A stretch of 25,378 bases of DNA from a virus. Both the position numbers and the translations under genes were made by a program. A model generated the notes under the pieces. That model did no database searches and was not told where the DNA came from. It saw nothing but the letters and a program-made list of their open reading frames with translations. Below are positions 7,201-14,121 of the stretch, piece after piece (position 1 is the stretch's first letter; the number at the start of each line of letters is the position of its first letter). The stretch covers positions 1 through 25,378 of IMG/VR virus record IMGVR_UViG_3300042731_001147; one strand, 5' to 3'.

Positions 7201-7588
7201 TTTTCTCTTTCTCCGTTAATTCTGCGCCACCTAATAATTCAAAACAGCGACCTGCTTTGGCGCTGGCACTGTTAATAATTCTTGACACTAAACCTGGTTT
7301 ACTTGATCCTAGCACTCCTAAATCGTGTTCTGCTAGTTTGTCACCAAGCACTTGGTTTTGCTTTCGTATGGCGGCAAATTCATTATTAACTTTATTAAGT
7401 TGTTCATTTGCTGCTTGTACATCTGCCACCATTTGTTTAATTGTTGCTTCATTAGTTTCAACTGCCACATTCAATTTGGCATTATTTTCTGTAAGGATGG
7501 TAATAGTTTTTTGCGTATCAGTATAATACCAATACCCTATACCGCCCATTGTAAAAATAACTATTAAAAGTAAACCTGACAGTCTCAT
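7103..7588 (-). CDS. Inner-membrane spanin (Rz-like)
   Basis: This 161-residue protein begins with one membrane helix (about 4-21), followed by a long heptad-containing coiled coil (about 27-88) and a conserved end with KPGLVSRIINSASAKAGRCFELLGG (written here as a run of conserved positions 97-121: Lys97, Pro98, Gly99, Arg103, Cys115). This is the layout of a type II i-spanin with its C-terminus in the periplasm. The start ATG follows the endolysin stop by three bases, and the 3' end overlaps the lipoprotein spanin. It would pair with that lipoprotein to disrupt the outer membrane after peptidoglycan degradation. Confidence 0.82.
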   Translation of the reverse strand: MRLSGLLLIVIFTMGGIGYWYYTDTQKTITILTENNAKLNVAVETNEATIKQMVADVQAANEQLNKVNNEFAAIRKQNQVLGDKLAEHDLGVLGSSKPGLVSRIINSASAKAGRCFELLGGAELTEKEKNAETGKAFNSECPWLYDDLVVNGRMQLDAPTD

Positions 7589-7591
7589 AAA

Positions 7592-8440
7592 CTATTCTCC
7601 GAACATTAAAGCCAAACTTTTTGGACCCATTATTCCGTCAGCAACTAGTCCGTTTTCGGCTTGCCATGCTTTTACATGTGCTTCAGTGCCTGGTCCGAAT
7701 ACACCGTCTGCGCCAATTTCAAGTTCTTCTTGAACAGCTCTCACAGTTGGACCTCTTGAACCAATCTTAATAGTTTCATAAACTATTGCACTAGGTGACC
7801 AATCGCCGCCTAATACTTCCATAGCATGTTTGTAATGCTTTTCACGATCTTCTAAGCCTATGTAACCGCCGTTGATTCGTTTTGTTGCACCTTTCACATC
7901 TCGTGCATCGCAGTATTTATTCAAACCGTTAGTATCCCAGAACCAACATGCTGAATCTAGTGCGCCTTTTTTTGTACGCACATAATCTACTGCTTCTTCT
8001 GGCGACATATCTACTTCTGCGCCAAACTTTGTATAGTTATAGCGACCTGTAAGTTGCAGTATTCCGCCGCCTCTAAAGCGCCAGCCATCACCGGAATCTG
8101 TATCGCCATTGTCCATTCTATTTGCGTAAATAACATTCGCAATTTTGCGAGGTTGTCTATGATACTCGTTAGCATCTCTTCCTGCTCTTTCAAAATATTT
8201 AGGAAATACAGCGTTTAATCCTTTGGCGCTGTAGTTTAGGTTTTCACTTAGTACTCTGAAATTGTTACTTTCATGCCCGCACTGAGCAATAAACATAGCT
8301 ACTCTTTCTGCTGTGTCTATTTCCCAAAGCGGAAGTATTTCACAAATAGCATCGTACCAATCTTCAGCTTCTTCATTACCTCTAAGTAATTCTAAAGCCA
8401 TTTCTTCAGTAAATTCAAATTTAAAGTCTTCTGCTGCCAT
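7592..8440 (-). CDS. Endolysin: GH19-type glycosidase plus C-terminal peptidoglycan-binding domain
   Basis: This 282-residue protein has an N-terminal chitinase-19-like catalytic domain (about 10-210) with the hallmark IAQCGHESNNFRVLSENL, where Glu57 is the likely acid catalyst and Glu66 the second acid. It is followed by RFRGGGILQLTGRYNY and the CWFWD segment. A short linker leads to a PG_binding_1 domain (about 222-280) with KIGSRGPTVRAVQ, DGVFGPGTE and DGIMGPKS. There is no signal peptide, so release to the periplasm should need a holin. The start ATG overlaps the small Cys-rich gene by 20 bases. It opens the lysis cassette that continues with the spanins. Confidence 0.92.
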   Translation of the reverse strand: MAAEDFKFEFTEEMALELLRGNEEAEDWYDAICEILPLWEIDTAERVAMFIAQCGHESNNFRVLSENLNYSAKGLNAVFPKYFERAGRDANEYHRQPRKIANVIYANRMDNGDTDSGDGWRFRGGGILQLTGRYNYTKFGAEVDMSPEEAVDYVRTKKGALDSACWFWDTNGLNKYCDARDVKGATKRINGGYIGLEDREKHYKHAMEVLGGDWSPSAIVYETIKIGSRGPTVRAVQEELEIGADGVFGPGTEAHVKAWQAENGLVADGIMGPKSLALMFGE

Positions 8441-8588
8441 CTATATCTTCCTTCGGTTTATTGCAGTTTTTACATCTACAGTGTTTACACACCACGATAC
8501 TATATATACCTAAATCGTGACCATTCACCTGCATTTCTCGGTTCACACCGCAATGCGATTCATGTCCACAATTTTGGCAGTATGTCAT
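8421..8588 (-). CDS. 55-residue Cys-rich zinc-ribbon-like microprotein
   Basis: The ATG at 8588 overlaps the stop of the upstream gene as ATGA, and the TAA at 8421 lies 20 bases inside the endolysin gene. The frame is continuous for 55 codons and begins MTYCQNCGHE. Cysteines at 4, 7, 13, 34, 37, 39 and 42 form CxxC (4-7) and CxxCxC (34-39) clusters plus Cys42, with His9, His12 and His36 nearby. This is the pattern of a small zinc-binding ribbon. It fills the 144-base gap before the endolysin exactly, which argues that it is real. Its function is unknown; a nucleic-acid or protein-binding role is only a guess. Confidence 0.72.
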   Translation of the reverse strand: MTYCQNCGHESHCGVNREMQVNGHDLGIYSIVVCKHCRCKNCNKPKEDIDGSRRL

Positions 8589-9301
8589 ACAGCAATTCTT
8601 TCGGTAACTAATGTATGTCCGTTGTTTTCGAAAGTAAGTTTGTTACCGTATTTGGTAATATTATAATCACCAATATACTTAGATAGGAATATAATTTCTG
8701 CAAAATCCCAAGGATTGAAGGATTCTGTAATTGAGTCTAATGTTTGTTGTGTAGGCCCAAAATCTATGTATTTAAAATGCACAGGATCTGCGTATTTCTT
8801 TTTAATAGTTATAATGTCTTCGTGCATTTCTATTGTATCAACATAACTTTTGTTGAAAAAGTTTTTAAAATTACGCATATTTGATTCGTTAGCAATTTGT
8901 GAATAGCTATTAGGATCATTTGGTATAGTTGCAAGTTCTTCTAAAGTTGCATCTTTACTTTGAAAATCCTTATAGTATCTAAATTTCATTTTTTCTAATT
9001 CTGTAAGTTTATAAACGCCATCTAATATTTCGTTAATTTGGCTGTCGATTCCTCTTTGTCTTTGTAGTTCTACAAAAACTTTATACTTGCCATCGTTTTG
9101 CTCTCCAGGAGTAACATCAGCATCTAAAATAAAATCATATCCCTTTTCAAGAAAATTCATTAAATCATCTGCAGGTTGTTTATCTACAACACTAAAACTT
9201 AAGGTTACAATATTTTTATCGTCTCCCATTTTAGACTGAAAAGAATCAATTTCAAAAATATCATCTACTAAATGTCTTAGGTCTCCAGCTTTTAGTGTCA
9301 T
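8585..9301 (-). CDS. Conserved phage protein, probable virion or baseplate component
   Basis: This 238-residue acidic protein has no membrane segment or signal. The N-terminal part looks like an alpha/beta domain (AGDLRHLVDDIFEIDSFQSK, then VTLSFSVVDKQPADDLMNFLEKG). The C-terminal half is helical and then beta (FNPWDFAEIIFLSKYIGDYNI, KLTFENNGHTLV). I do not recognise catalytic residues. It starts by TAATG overlap with the upstream gene and is driven by the late promoter at 9873-9881, so it is co-expressed with the lysis genes. Late expression fits a structural or assembly protein, but the position in the particle is not visible from sequence. Confidence 0.65.
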   Translation of the reverse strand: MTLKAGDLRHLVDDIFEIDSFQSKMGDDKNIVTLSFSVVDKQPADDLMNFLEKGYDFILDADVTPGEQNDGKYKVFVELQRQRGIDSQINEILDGVYKLTELEKMKFRYYKDFQSKDATLEELATIPNDPNSYSQIANESNMRNFKNFFNKSYVDTIEMHEDIITIKKKYADPVHFKYIDFGPTQQTLDSITESFNPWDFAEIIFLSKYIGDYNITKYGNKLTFENNGHTLVTERIAV

Positions 9302-9846
9302 TATACTATTCCTAATTCGTTTTGTTCATCTGGTGTAAGATCTGTAGCATTATCTAATTCATCTGCCTGTTGTGTTTCTAATGGTGGAGCATTTTGTACA
9401 GTTGCTGGATCTGAATTAAGTCCTTTGTTTTCTGCATAACTTGTGTATATGTCAGCTATCAATTTCTTAGGCATTTCTATTTCTACTATCCAAATAGGCT
9501 TTTTATCTAATTTACCTTTTTTAGTACCAGGTCTAATATCACCAGGTACTTTAATTTTTCTTGGTACAATAACATAATCTTTTTTATAGCCTATCTTACA
9601 ATCGTATTCTGTTAATCTTTTAGCACCCATAGGATCAGGCATATTTGCACGATCCCACATAAATTTACATGTAATCCAGTGTCTATCAATATCGGGACCT
9701 GCTAAGAGTTCTCCGTCAGACCAATTTTTATAAACATACATATCAAGTTCATCTAAAACTCTTTCAAAGTCCTTTAATACTTGAAATGCTGTGTTGCTAT
9801 CATAAATGCGTTCAATGTTTTTTACTAAGTCGTATGTGTCTTCCAT
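9301..9846 (-). CDS. Conserved phage protein under late promoter, probable structural
   Basis: I chose the ATG at 9846 (181 residues), which has GGAAGA upstream; a TTG at 9858 would add four residues. The fold looks mixed: a helical start (VLKDFERVLDELDMYV), a central basic section (DCKIGYKKDYVIVPRKIKVPG), a beta segment (KPIWIVEIEMPK) and a low-complexity acidic tail (about 145-181, rich in Asp, Glu, Gln and Pro). It is the first gene of the late transcript that runs into the lysis cassette. I cannot name the family with confidence; a neck, tail or baseplate role is inferred from late regulation. Confidence 0.65.
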   Translation of the reverse strand: MEDTYDLVKNIERIYDSNTAFQVLKDFERVLDELDMYVYKNWSDGELLAGPDIDRHWITCKFMWDRANMPDPMGAKRLTEYDCKIGYKKDYVIVPRKIKVPGDIRPGTKKGKLDKKPIWIVEIEMPKKLIADIYTSYAENKGLNSDPATVQNAPPLETQQADELDNATDLTPDEQNELGIV

Positions 9847-9872
9847 GTAATCTTCCAATTGTGCTGCATACT

Positions 9873-9881
9873 TATTTATCG
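9873..9881 (-). promoter_or_regulatory. T4-type late promoter (CGATAAATA)
   Basis: CGATAAATA on the minus strand lies 27 bases before the ATG at 9846. The same 9-mer precedes the fibre genes at 22570 and 25181. It matches the T4 late consensus TATAAATA in the ATAAATA core. It should drive the leftward late operon of virion and lysis genes. Confidence 0.72.
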
Positions 9882-9923
9882 TATCTAAACAGATAACAAA
9901 TAGTTTTTTTGGTTAAACCTCTG

Positions 9924-9932
9924 TGGTAAATA
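9924..9932 (+). promoter_or_regulatory. Possible late-like promoter for phoH (TGGTAAATA)
   Basis: TGGTAAATA matches seven of nine positions of the CGATAAATA element and keeps the TAAATA core. No convincing sigma-70 pair is visible in the 114-base divergent gap. Initiation would fall around 9939, right at the start of the hairpin at 9938-9969. Confidence 0.35.
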
Positions 9933-9937
9933 CTTTT

Positions 9938-9969
9938 GTAGGGCAATGCGTTCTACGCAAATACCCTAC
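9938..9969 (+). promoter_or_regulatory. Hairpin in the phoH 5' leader
   Basis: GTAGGG (9938-9943) pairs with CCCTAC (9964-9969). Inside, TGCG (9947-9950) pairs with CGCA (9956-9959) around a TTCTA loop, leaving an internal loop of CAA against AATA. No T-run follows, so it is not a terminator. It sits 12 bases before the AAAGGAGG ribosome site and could stabilise the leader or bind a regulator. Confidence 0.5.
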
Positions 9970-9995
9970 TCCATTCACTCAAAGGAGGATGCTTA

Positions 9996-10715
9996 ATGGG
10001 TGCAAAACGTAAGGCTGCACGTCAGCAAACAAAAAACTACGCAAACGTAGTGGATTTTAAACCATTTCAAAAAAAACAACAAGTCACAATAATTCCCAGA
10101 AATAGAAACCAAGAGACATATGTACTCAAACTACTAGACGATACTAAAGATATAGTTTTTGGTATTGGACCAGCAGGTACGGGTAAAACATTACTTGCAG
10201 TACAAGTAGCGGTGAAACTATTTAAGGAAGGAAAAATAGACAAAATAATCGTTACAAGACCCGCTGTATCGGTTGACGAGGATTTAGGATTTTTACCAGG
10301 AACATTAGAACAAAAAATGGCTCCTTGGACAAGACCTATTTTTGATGTTTTACGCGAGTATTTTGATGCTAGACAAATAGAAGGCATGATAGAAGAAGGC
10401 ATAATAGAAATCGCTCCACTAGCTTATATGAGAGGGCGAACATTTAAACATTCTTTTATACTTGCAGATGAAATGCAAAACGCAACGGCAAACCAAATGA
10501 AGATGCTACTAACACGTTTAGGAGAAGGATCAATGATGGCTGTTACAGGCGACTTAGCACAAGCTGATAGGCTCAAAGATAACGGTTTAATAGATTTTAC
10601 AAAACTGTTAGAATCAAAACAGACAGAAAGATTGGATGTAGTCCATTTTGCACAAGGAGATATTGAACGCCACGAGGCCGTAAAGGAAGTGCTTCAAGTA
10701 TACGGAGATGCTTAA
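9996..10715 (+). CDS. phoH: PhoH-like P-loop ATPase
   Basis: This 239-residue protein is the only plus-strand gene. Walker A is GPAGTGKTLLA (about 58-68). The PhoH hallmark ITRPAVSVDEDLGFLPG (here VTRPAV...DLGFLPG) follows, then Walker B FILADEMQNAT and the sensor-like MAVTGDLAQAD. It lacks the PIN nuclease domain of PhoH2. The start is fixed by a near-perfect AAAGGAGG 8 bases upstream. The exact role of phage PhoH is not settled; ATPase/RNA-linked functions and phosphate-stress induction have been proposed for the family. A terminator follows at 10722-10751, so it is a monocistronic unit set against the surrounding minus-strand operons. Confidence 0.93.
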   Translation: MGAKRKAARQQTKNYANVVDFKPFQKKQQVTIIPRNRNQETYVLKLLDDTKDIVFGIGPAGTGKTLLAVQVAVKLFKEGKIDKIIVTRPAVSVDEDLGFLPGTLEQKMAPWTRPIFDVLREYFDARQIEGMIEEGIIEIAPLAYMRGRTFKHSFILADEMQNATANQMKMLLTRLGEGSMMAVTGDLAQADRLKDNGLIDFTKLLESKQTERLDVVHFAQGDIERHEAVKEVLQVYGDA

Positions 10716-10721
10716 CTTAAA

Positions 10722-10751
10722 GGGGCACTGTTAATGCAGTGCCTCATTTTT
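10722..10751 (+). terminator. Rho-independent terminator of phoH
   Basis: GGGGCACTG (10722-10730) pairs with CAGTGCCTC (10737-10745) to give a 9-bp stem with one G-U pair and a 6-base loop. ATTTTT follows. It lies 7 bases after the phoH stop. It also lies over the last codons of the convergent gene at 10731-10970, whose stop codon is in the loop. There is no T-run on the minus-strand side, so it should work in the phoH direction only. Confidence 0.82.
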
Positions 10752-10970
10752 CCTTAACAAATATAAAATATACTCTTTTTCTGAATATATAAATTTAAAG
10801 GTGTTAGATCTAATTGGATGTGACCATTCACCATCATAGTAACTTTCTAACTCTACATATTTTTTAAACCAGATACGTTTCTTACTGAAACTACTCCTTA
10901 CTGGCCACCAAGCAAATTTTTCAGTAGTAGTTTCTTTAGGTGAACCATAGTGTACGCTAGTTGGCTTCAT
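10731..10970 (-). CDS. Small conserved hypothetical protein
   Basis: This 79-residue protein starts by a 4-base ATGA overlap with the methyltransferase stop. It is basic and aromatic-rich (FAWWPVRSSFSKKRIWFKKYVELESYY), and the C-terminus (YSEKEYILYLLRKNEALH) looks helical. There is no membrane segment or Cys pair. Its stop codon is in the loop of the phoH terminator, so it ends the middle operon head-to-head with phoH. I do not recognise the family. Confidence 0.7.
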   Translation of the reverse strand: MKPTSVHYGSPKETTTEKFAWWPVRSSFSKKRIWFKKYVELESYYDGEWSHPIRSNTFKFIYSEKEYILYLLRKNEALH

Positions 10971-12088
10971 TTTTTACGAAAAACATAAACACCTTCATAT
11001 TTTTCCCTCCCTTGTGTTTTGTCGTTGCCTACACCCGGTCGTGTGTTAAGCATCATTTTTATTGTACCAACATGTTCAAAGCCTATTCTTTTAGATACTT
11101 CTTTCCATGTCTCGACCACTTTAAATTCTTTGTTCCCGTAGGTTTTGTAGTCTGCGATGTTAGTAGCGAAAAGTCCTTCTCTATTGAGTCCGTTAAATAT
11201 TTGTTTAATGGTCGGAGTAACGTAGCCATCAAACCAATCATCCAACGTTTTATACCTAACCATGCATTGCGTATCTTCATCTGAATATTTCTCCAAGTTA
11301 AAATAAGGTGGACTACTAAATGCCAAATCTATATTCTCAGGTTCATATTCTTCACTTGTTGAACAAAAGATTCCGCTAGTAATCCCTATAGATTCTTCTA
11401 TAAGTTGTTGTAAATAATTTAGGTATTTTATTGTTTCTGTGTTGGGATCGATTCCTACGTAGTTGTAACGCATATTACTGGAGGTTATTCCTAATAATCT
11501 TCCACCGTATCCTGCACTATAATCATATATGTTTCCCCATAGCACAGGGCAAAGGTGTTCTACTATTGCTTTTGCGTTTTGTGCTTTGAAATTTGTAACG
11601 TTCTCGCCCGTAACAAGTTCAAGTGCCCTACGCATCGCAGTAGGATGTACAAGATTATTACCATCACGAAACTCAAAGCATATTCTGATTGCACGACGAA
11701 GTTTAGCGTCATTGTAAAATCTATCCTTTAAACTATTTGAGCCTCGACCTTTTGGCTCAGCTGTCATCATATTAGGAAACAAAAATCTATTTATGGTTTG
11801 TCCTGCGTTATTACCGAGTCCAATGGCTCCAGCTCTAACACCTGTATATGACTTGGTTCCAAACTCTTTAATTGCTGTGATGAGTCCTTGTTCGGTGTAA
11901 TATACGATAGGTACAAGATTAATACTACGATAAATGGTGAAAACCCTATCAATAATTCCTTCTGGATCTTTTTCATAATCTTCTTTTGTAATGTCTAATT
12001 GGTCATACACAGATTCATAACCAGTAAATTTATCTCCTGATATATGTTCATCTTTTATATTCCAAATATTATATAATTCTTTTATCAT
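10967..12088 (-). CDS. DNA methyltransferase (SPPY type) with unknown N-terminal region
   Basis: This 373-residue protein has a SAM-binding motif I DYSAGYGGRLLG starting at Asp189, followed by YVGIDPN. The catalytic motif IV is SSPPYF with Ser258-Tyr262. The motif order (I before IV) and the S-P-P-Y form are those of amino-methyltransferases acting on N4-cytosine or N6-adenine. The first about 170 residues have no recognised domain and may recognise DNA or fold around the target site. No restriction gene is present, so an orphan modification enzyme protecting or marking phage DNA is likely. It is coupled to thyA and to the 79-residue gene by ATGA overlaps. Confidence 0.85.
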   Translation of the reverse strand: MIKELYNIWNIKDEHISGDKFTGYESVYDQLDITKEDYEKDPEGIIDRVFTIYRSINLVPIVYYTEQGLITAIKEFGTKSYTGVRAGAIGLGNNAGQTINRFLFPNMMTAEPKGRGSNSLKDRFYNDAKLRRAIRICFEFRDGNNLVHPTAMRRALELVTGENVTNFKAQNAKAIVEHLCPVLWGNIYDYSAGYGGRLLGITSSNMRYNYVGIDPNTETIKYLNYLQQLIEESIGITSGIFCSTSEEYEPENIDLAFSSPPYFNLEKYSDEDTQCMVRYKTLDDWFDGYVTPTIKQIFNGLNREGLFATNIADYKTYGNKEFKVVETWKEVSKRIGFEHVGTIKMMLNTRPGVGNDKTQGREKYEGVYVFRKK

Positions 12089-12939
12089 ACAGCCATGGGT
12101 GCTTTTATACTTTCCATTGGATCATAATTCATTAACTTAAACATATCTGGTTTTGCTTCGTTTACCTCTGCTAGAGTCATAAATTCTGGCATCCAAAGAG
12201 TAGGACCTTTTCTAGGCTGTCTACTTATTTGCTCTTTTACTTGATCTAAATGATTAAGATAGATATGACAATCTCCGCCTGTCCAAACAAAATCACCAAC
12301 CTTTAAATTTAATAATTTTGCAACAATATGTGTTAGTAAACTATAACTTGCAATGTTAAATGGTACACCTAAAAACATATCTGCAGAACGTTGATAAAGT
12401 TGACAACTTAATTCATTGTCTTGTACATGAAATTGAAACATTGTATGACAAGGAGGAAGTGCCATACGATCTACTTCTCCTGCATTCCAAGCACTTACTA
12501 TGTGCCTACGACTCAACGGATCTTCATAAATTTGTTTAATAATATTAACTATTTGATCTACATGATGACCTCTAGCGTTCCAATTACGCCATTGGACACC
12601 ATAGACAGGTCCTAGCTCGCCGTCTGCATAACCTAGTGCCTTACCTTGCTTGTCAGCGTTTGCTGTCCAGATCGTTGTTTTTCCTACAAGTTCTTCACGG
12701 GGTTTACCGTAATGTATTTCTGCAAGTCTACGTTCATCAGACGAACCTTCTAAAAACCACAACAGTTCACTTACTACACTTTTCCAAGCAAGTTTTTTTG
12801 TAGTTACTGCTGGAAATGTTTCTCTTAAATCGAAACGCATTTGATAACCAAACACACCTCTGGTTCCTACGCCAGTTCTGTCATCGCGGTCCTTACCGTT
12901 TTCTAGTATGTAATTTAGTGCTTCTAGATATTGTTTCAC
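12085..12939 (-). CDS. thyA: Thymidylate synthase (ThyA)
   Basis: This 284-residue protein converts dUMP to dTMP with methylene-tetrahydrofolate, leaving dihydrofolate. The catalytic Cys164 lies in ALPPCHTMFQF. SRRHI carries the phosphate-binding arginines, and GDCHIYLNH is the nucleotide-binding segment. I chose GTG at 12939: it forms a GTGA overlap with the upstream DHFR stop and has AAGGAAA at correct spacing. A TTG at 12960 would add seven residues but lacks a ribosome site. It follows DHFR, which recycles its product, so the pair supports dTMP supply for AT-rich DNA. It overlaps the methyltransferase start by ATGA. Confidence 0.96.
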   Translation of the reverse strand: MKQYLEALNYILENGKDRDDRTGVGTRGVFGYQMRFDLRETFPAVTTKKLAWKSVVSELLWFLEGSSDERRLAEIHYGKPREELVGKTTIWTANADKQGKALGYADGELGPVYGVQWRNWNARGHHVDQIVNIIKQIYEDPLSRRHIVSAWNAGEVDRMALPPCHTMFQFHVQDNELSCQLYQRSADMFLGVPFNIASYSLLTHIVAKLLNLKVGDFVWTGGDCHIYLNHLDQVKEQISRQPRKGPTLWMPEFMTLAEVNEAKPDMFKLMNYDPMESIKAPMAV

Positions 12940-13430
12940 AGGTATTTCCTTTTTTTCCAAATTTGAAATGTTACTTTATCATGTGCTTCTTCAAAATCTA
13001 ATTCAAATAATGATTCAATTTTCTTTAGTGGAAGGAATGTGTCGCAGTCGTATGTTCCTGGTATCCGACTTATATAAAATTCGTCAATTACTCCTAGAGA
13101 TTGTTCAATTATATTTGGACCTCCTATATTCCAAATAATAATTCCAGGACAAGTTGCTTCAAGCTCTTTTAGTTCTATATTTAAGTCGCCACTGATATAT
13201 CCATCTGCTCCTGGATAATCTTCTTTGCGTGTAGTTACTAGTACATTTGTACGTCTAGGTAACGGCCTTGGCATATGAGGATCTTCCCAAGTAGTAGATC
13301 CCATTACAACAACATGTCCTGCTGTATTGTCCTTAAACCATTGTAAATCTTTTGAGTTGTGAGGCCACGGTAACGTTCCGTCTTTACTCACACCGCCTTC
13401 ATCATCACATGCTAATATAGCTTTTATCAT
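12936..13430 (-). CDS. folA: Dihydrofolate reductase
   Basis: At 164 residues this is a typical bacterial/phage length. The family core is visible: a GVSKDGTLPWPHNSKDLQWF segment with the substrate-binding Asp, then VVMGSTTWE, LPRRTNVLVTT and the IWNIGGPNIIEQ loop that contacts NADPH, and EFYISRIP. It reduces the dihydrofolate made by ThyA, whose gene follows by a GTGA overlap. Its own ATG overlaps the stop of the 30-residue membrane gene as ATGA. Confidence 0.95.
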   Translation of the reverse strand: MIKAILACDDEGGVSKDGTLPWPHNSKDLQWFKDNTAGHVVVMGSTTWEDPHMPRPLPRRTNVLVTTRKEDYPGADGYISGDLNIELKELEATCPGIIIWNIGGPNIIEQSLGVIDEFYISRIPGTYDCDTFLPLKKIESLFELDFEEAHDKVTFQIWKKRKYL

Positions 13431-13519
13431 TTTTCATTATTCCACATAATTAATAAGCCTACTGGAATGGTGTACATAGCAATCATCCATAGCACTGTTT
13501 CTAATATAATCCAAATCAT
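13427..13519 (-). CDS. 30-residue membrane microprotein
   Basis: The ATG at 13519 overlaps the upstream gene stop as ATGA, and its TGA at 13427 overlaps the DHFR ATG as ATGA. The 30 codons read [17 protein letters not shown], then IPVGLLIMWNNEK: one hydrophobic helix with a lysine-containing C-terminus. The precise fit between two genes by the same junction used throughout this operon is the main argument that it is translated. The function is unknown. Confidence 0.6.
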   Translation of the reverse strand: MIWIILETVLWMIAMYTIPVGLLIMWNNEK

Positions 13520-14121
13520 TTAAACCTCACATTTCCTGAAATCGTAATTCTATAATCATCAGAAGTAAAAAACGGTTGTACAGAATGTAACAGTTGTCCT
13601 GGAAAAAATATAATTTTGTTTTCCCAAGTTTTATCAACAGGCAAATAACTAGGTATAATGTTACCAAGAATATCGGTATAGTAAAAAACAAAACCTGATG
13701 CAGTATCTATTTTTTTGTCTTTTGTACTATGATATTTTCTTTCTTGTTCATATGTAAAAGGAACTTGTAAATAAAGAGCAAAACTAAATTCTCCTACATG
13801 TGTGTGAGGTGCAAAAAACTCTCCTTTTTCTTGGAAGTTAACCCACGCACTATGCAAGTAAGGTTTTCCTTCCGCTTGATCTATGTGAAAGTTTTCGTAA
13901 TACAAACCAACAAGTGGACAGACGAGTTTCTCTAAATGCTCTAAACTGTCTTGTATTTTATATTCTTTTTTTACTGTACTGGTAAATGTATGATCAGTTT
14001 GTTCTTTTGTTGACCAATTGTTTTGTATATCTTTTATTTCTTGACGTATTGGAATAAGGTCTTGGACATTGTATTCATGCCCAACATATCCACAGTTAGG
14101 AAAGTTTGCCACATATGTCAT
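13516..14121 (-). CDS. 2OG-Fe(II) oxygenase-like protein
   Basis: This 201-residue protein resembles the short 2-oxoglutarate/Fe(II) oxygenases found in marine T4-like phages. The signature is spread along the sequence: [26 protein letters not shown] with His106 and His108, then [16 protein letters not shown] with the distal His179, and YRITISGN with Arg191 as the likely 2OG carboxylate ligand. The usual HxD is not clear here (HTHVGE), so the acidic ligand would have to be the Glu. It is coupled to the ferredoxin by ATGA overlap. The substrate is unknown; protein, nucleotide or small-molecule hydroxylation are all possible. Confidence 0.7.
   Translation of the reverse strand: MTYVANFPNCGYVGHEYNVQDLIPIRQEIKDIQNNWSTKEQTDHTFTSTVKKEYKIQDSLEHLEKLVCPLVGLYYENFHIDQAEGKPYLHSAWVNFQEKGEFFAPHTHVGEFSFALYLQVPFTYEQERKYHSTKDKKIDTASGFVFYYTDILGNIIPSYLPVDKTWENKIIFFPGQLLHSVQPFFTSDDYRITISGNVRFK

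Noticed and set aside
9882-9895. TATCT-AAAC-AGATA inverted repeat beside the late promoter
   Set aside because: Stem of only five A/T-rich pairs with no T-run; too weak to call an operator or terminator.
10961-11284. 107-codon plus-strand ORF opposite the methyltransferase 3' end
   Set aside because: Cys/Phe-rich shadow of the true minus-strand gene; no promoter or ribosome site.
11791-11976. 61-codon minus-strand ORF with a hydrophobic N-terminus inside the methyltransferase gene
   Set aside because: It lies wholly inside a well-supported gene in another frame and has no junction or ribosome site that would support translation.
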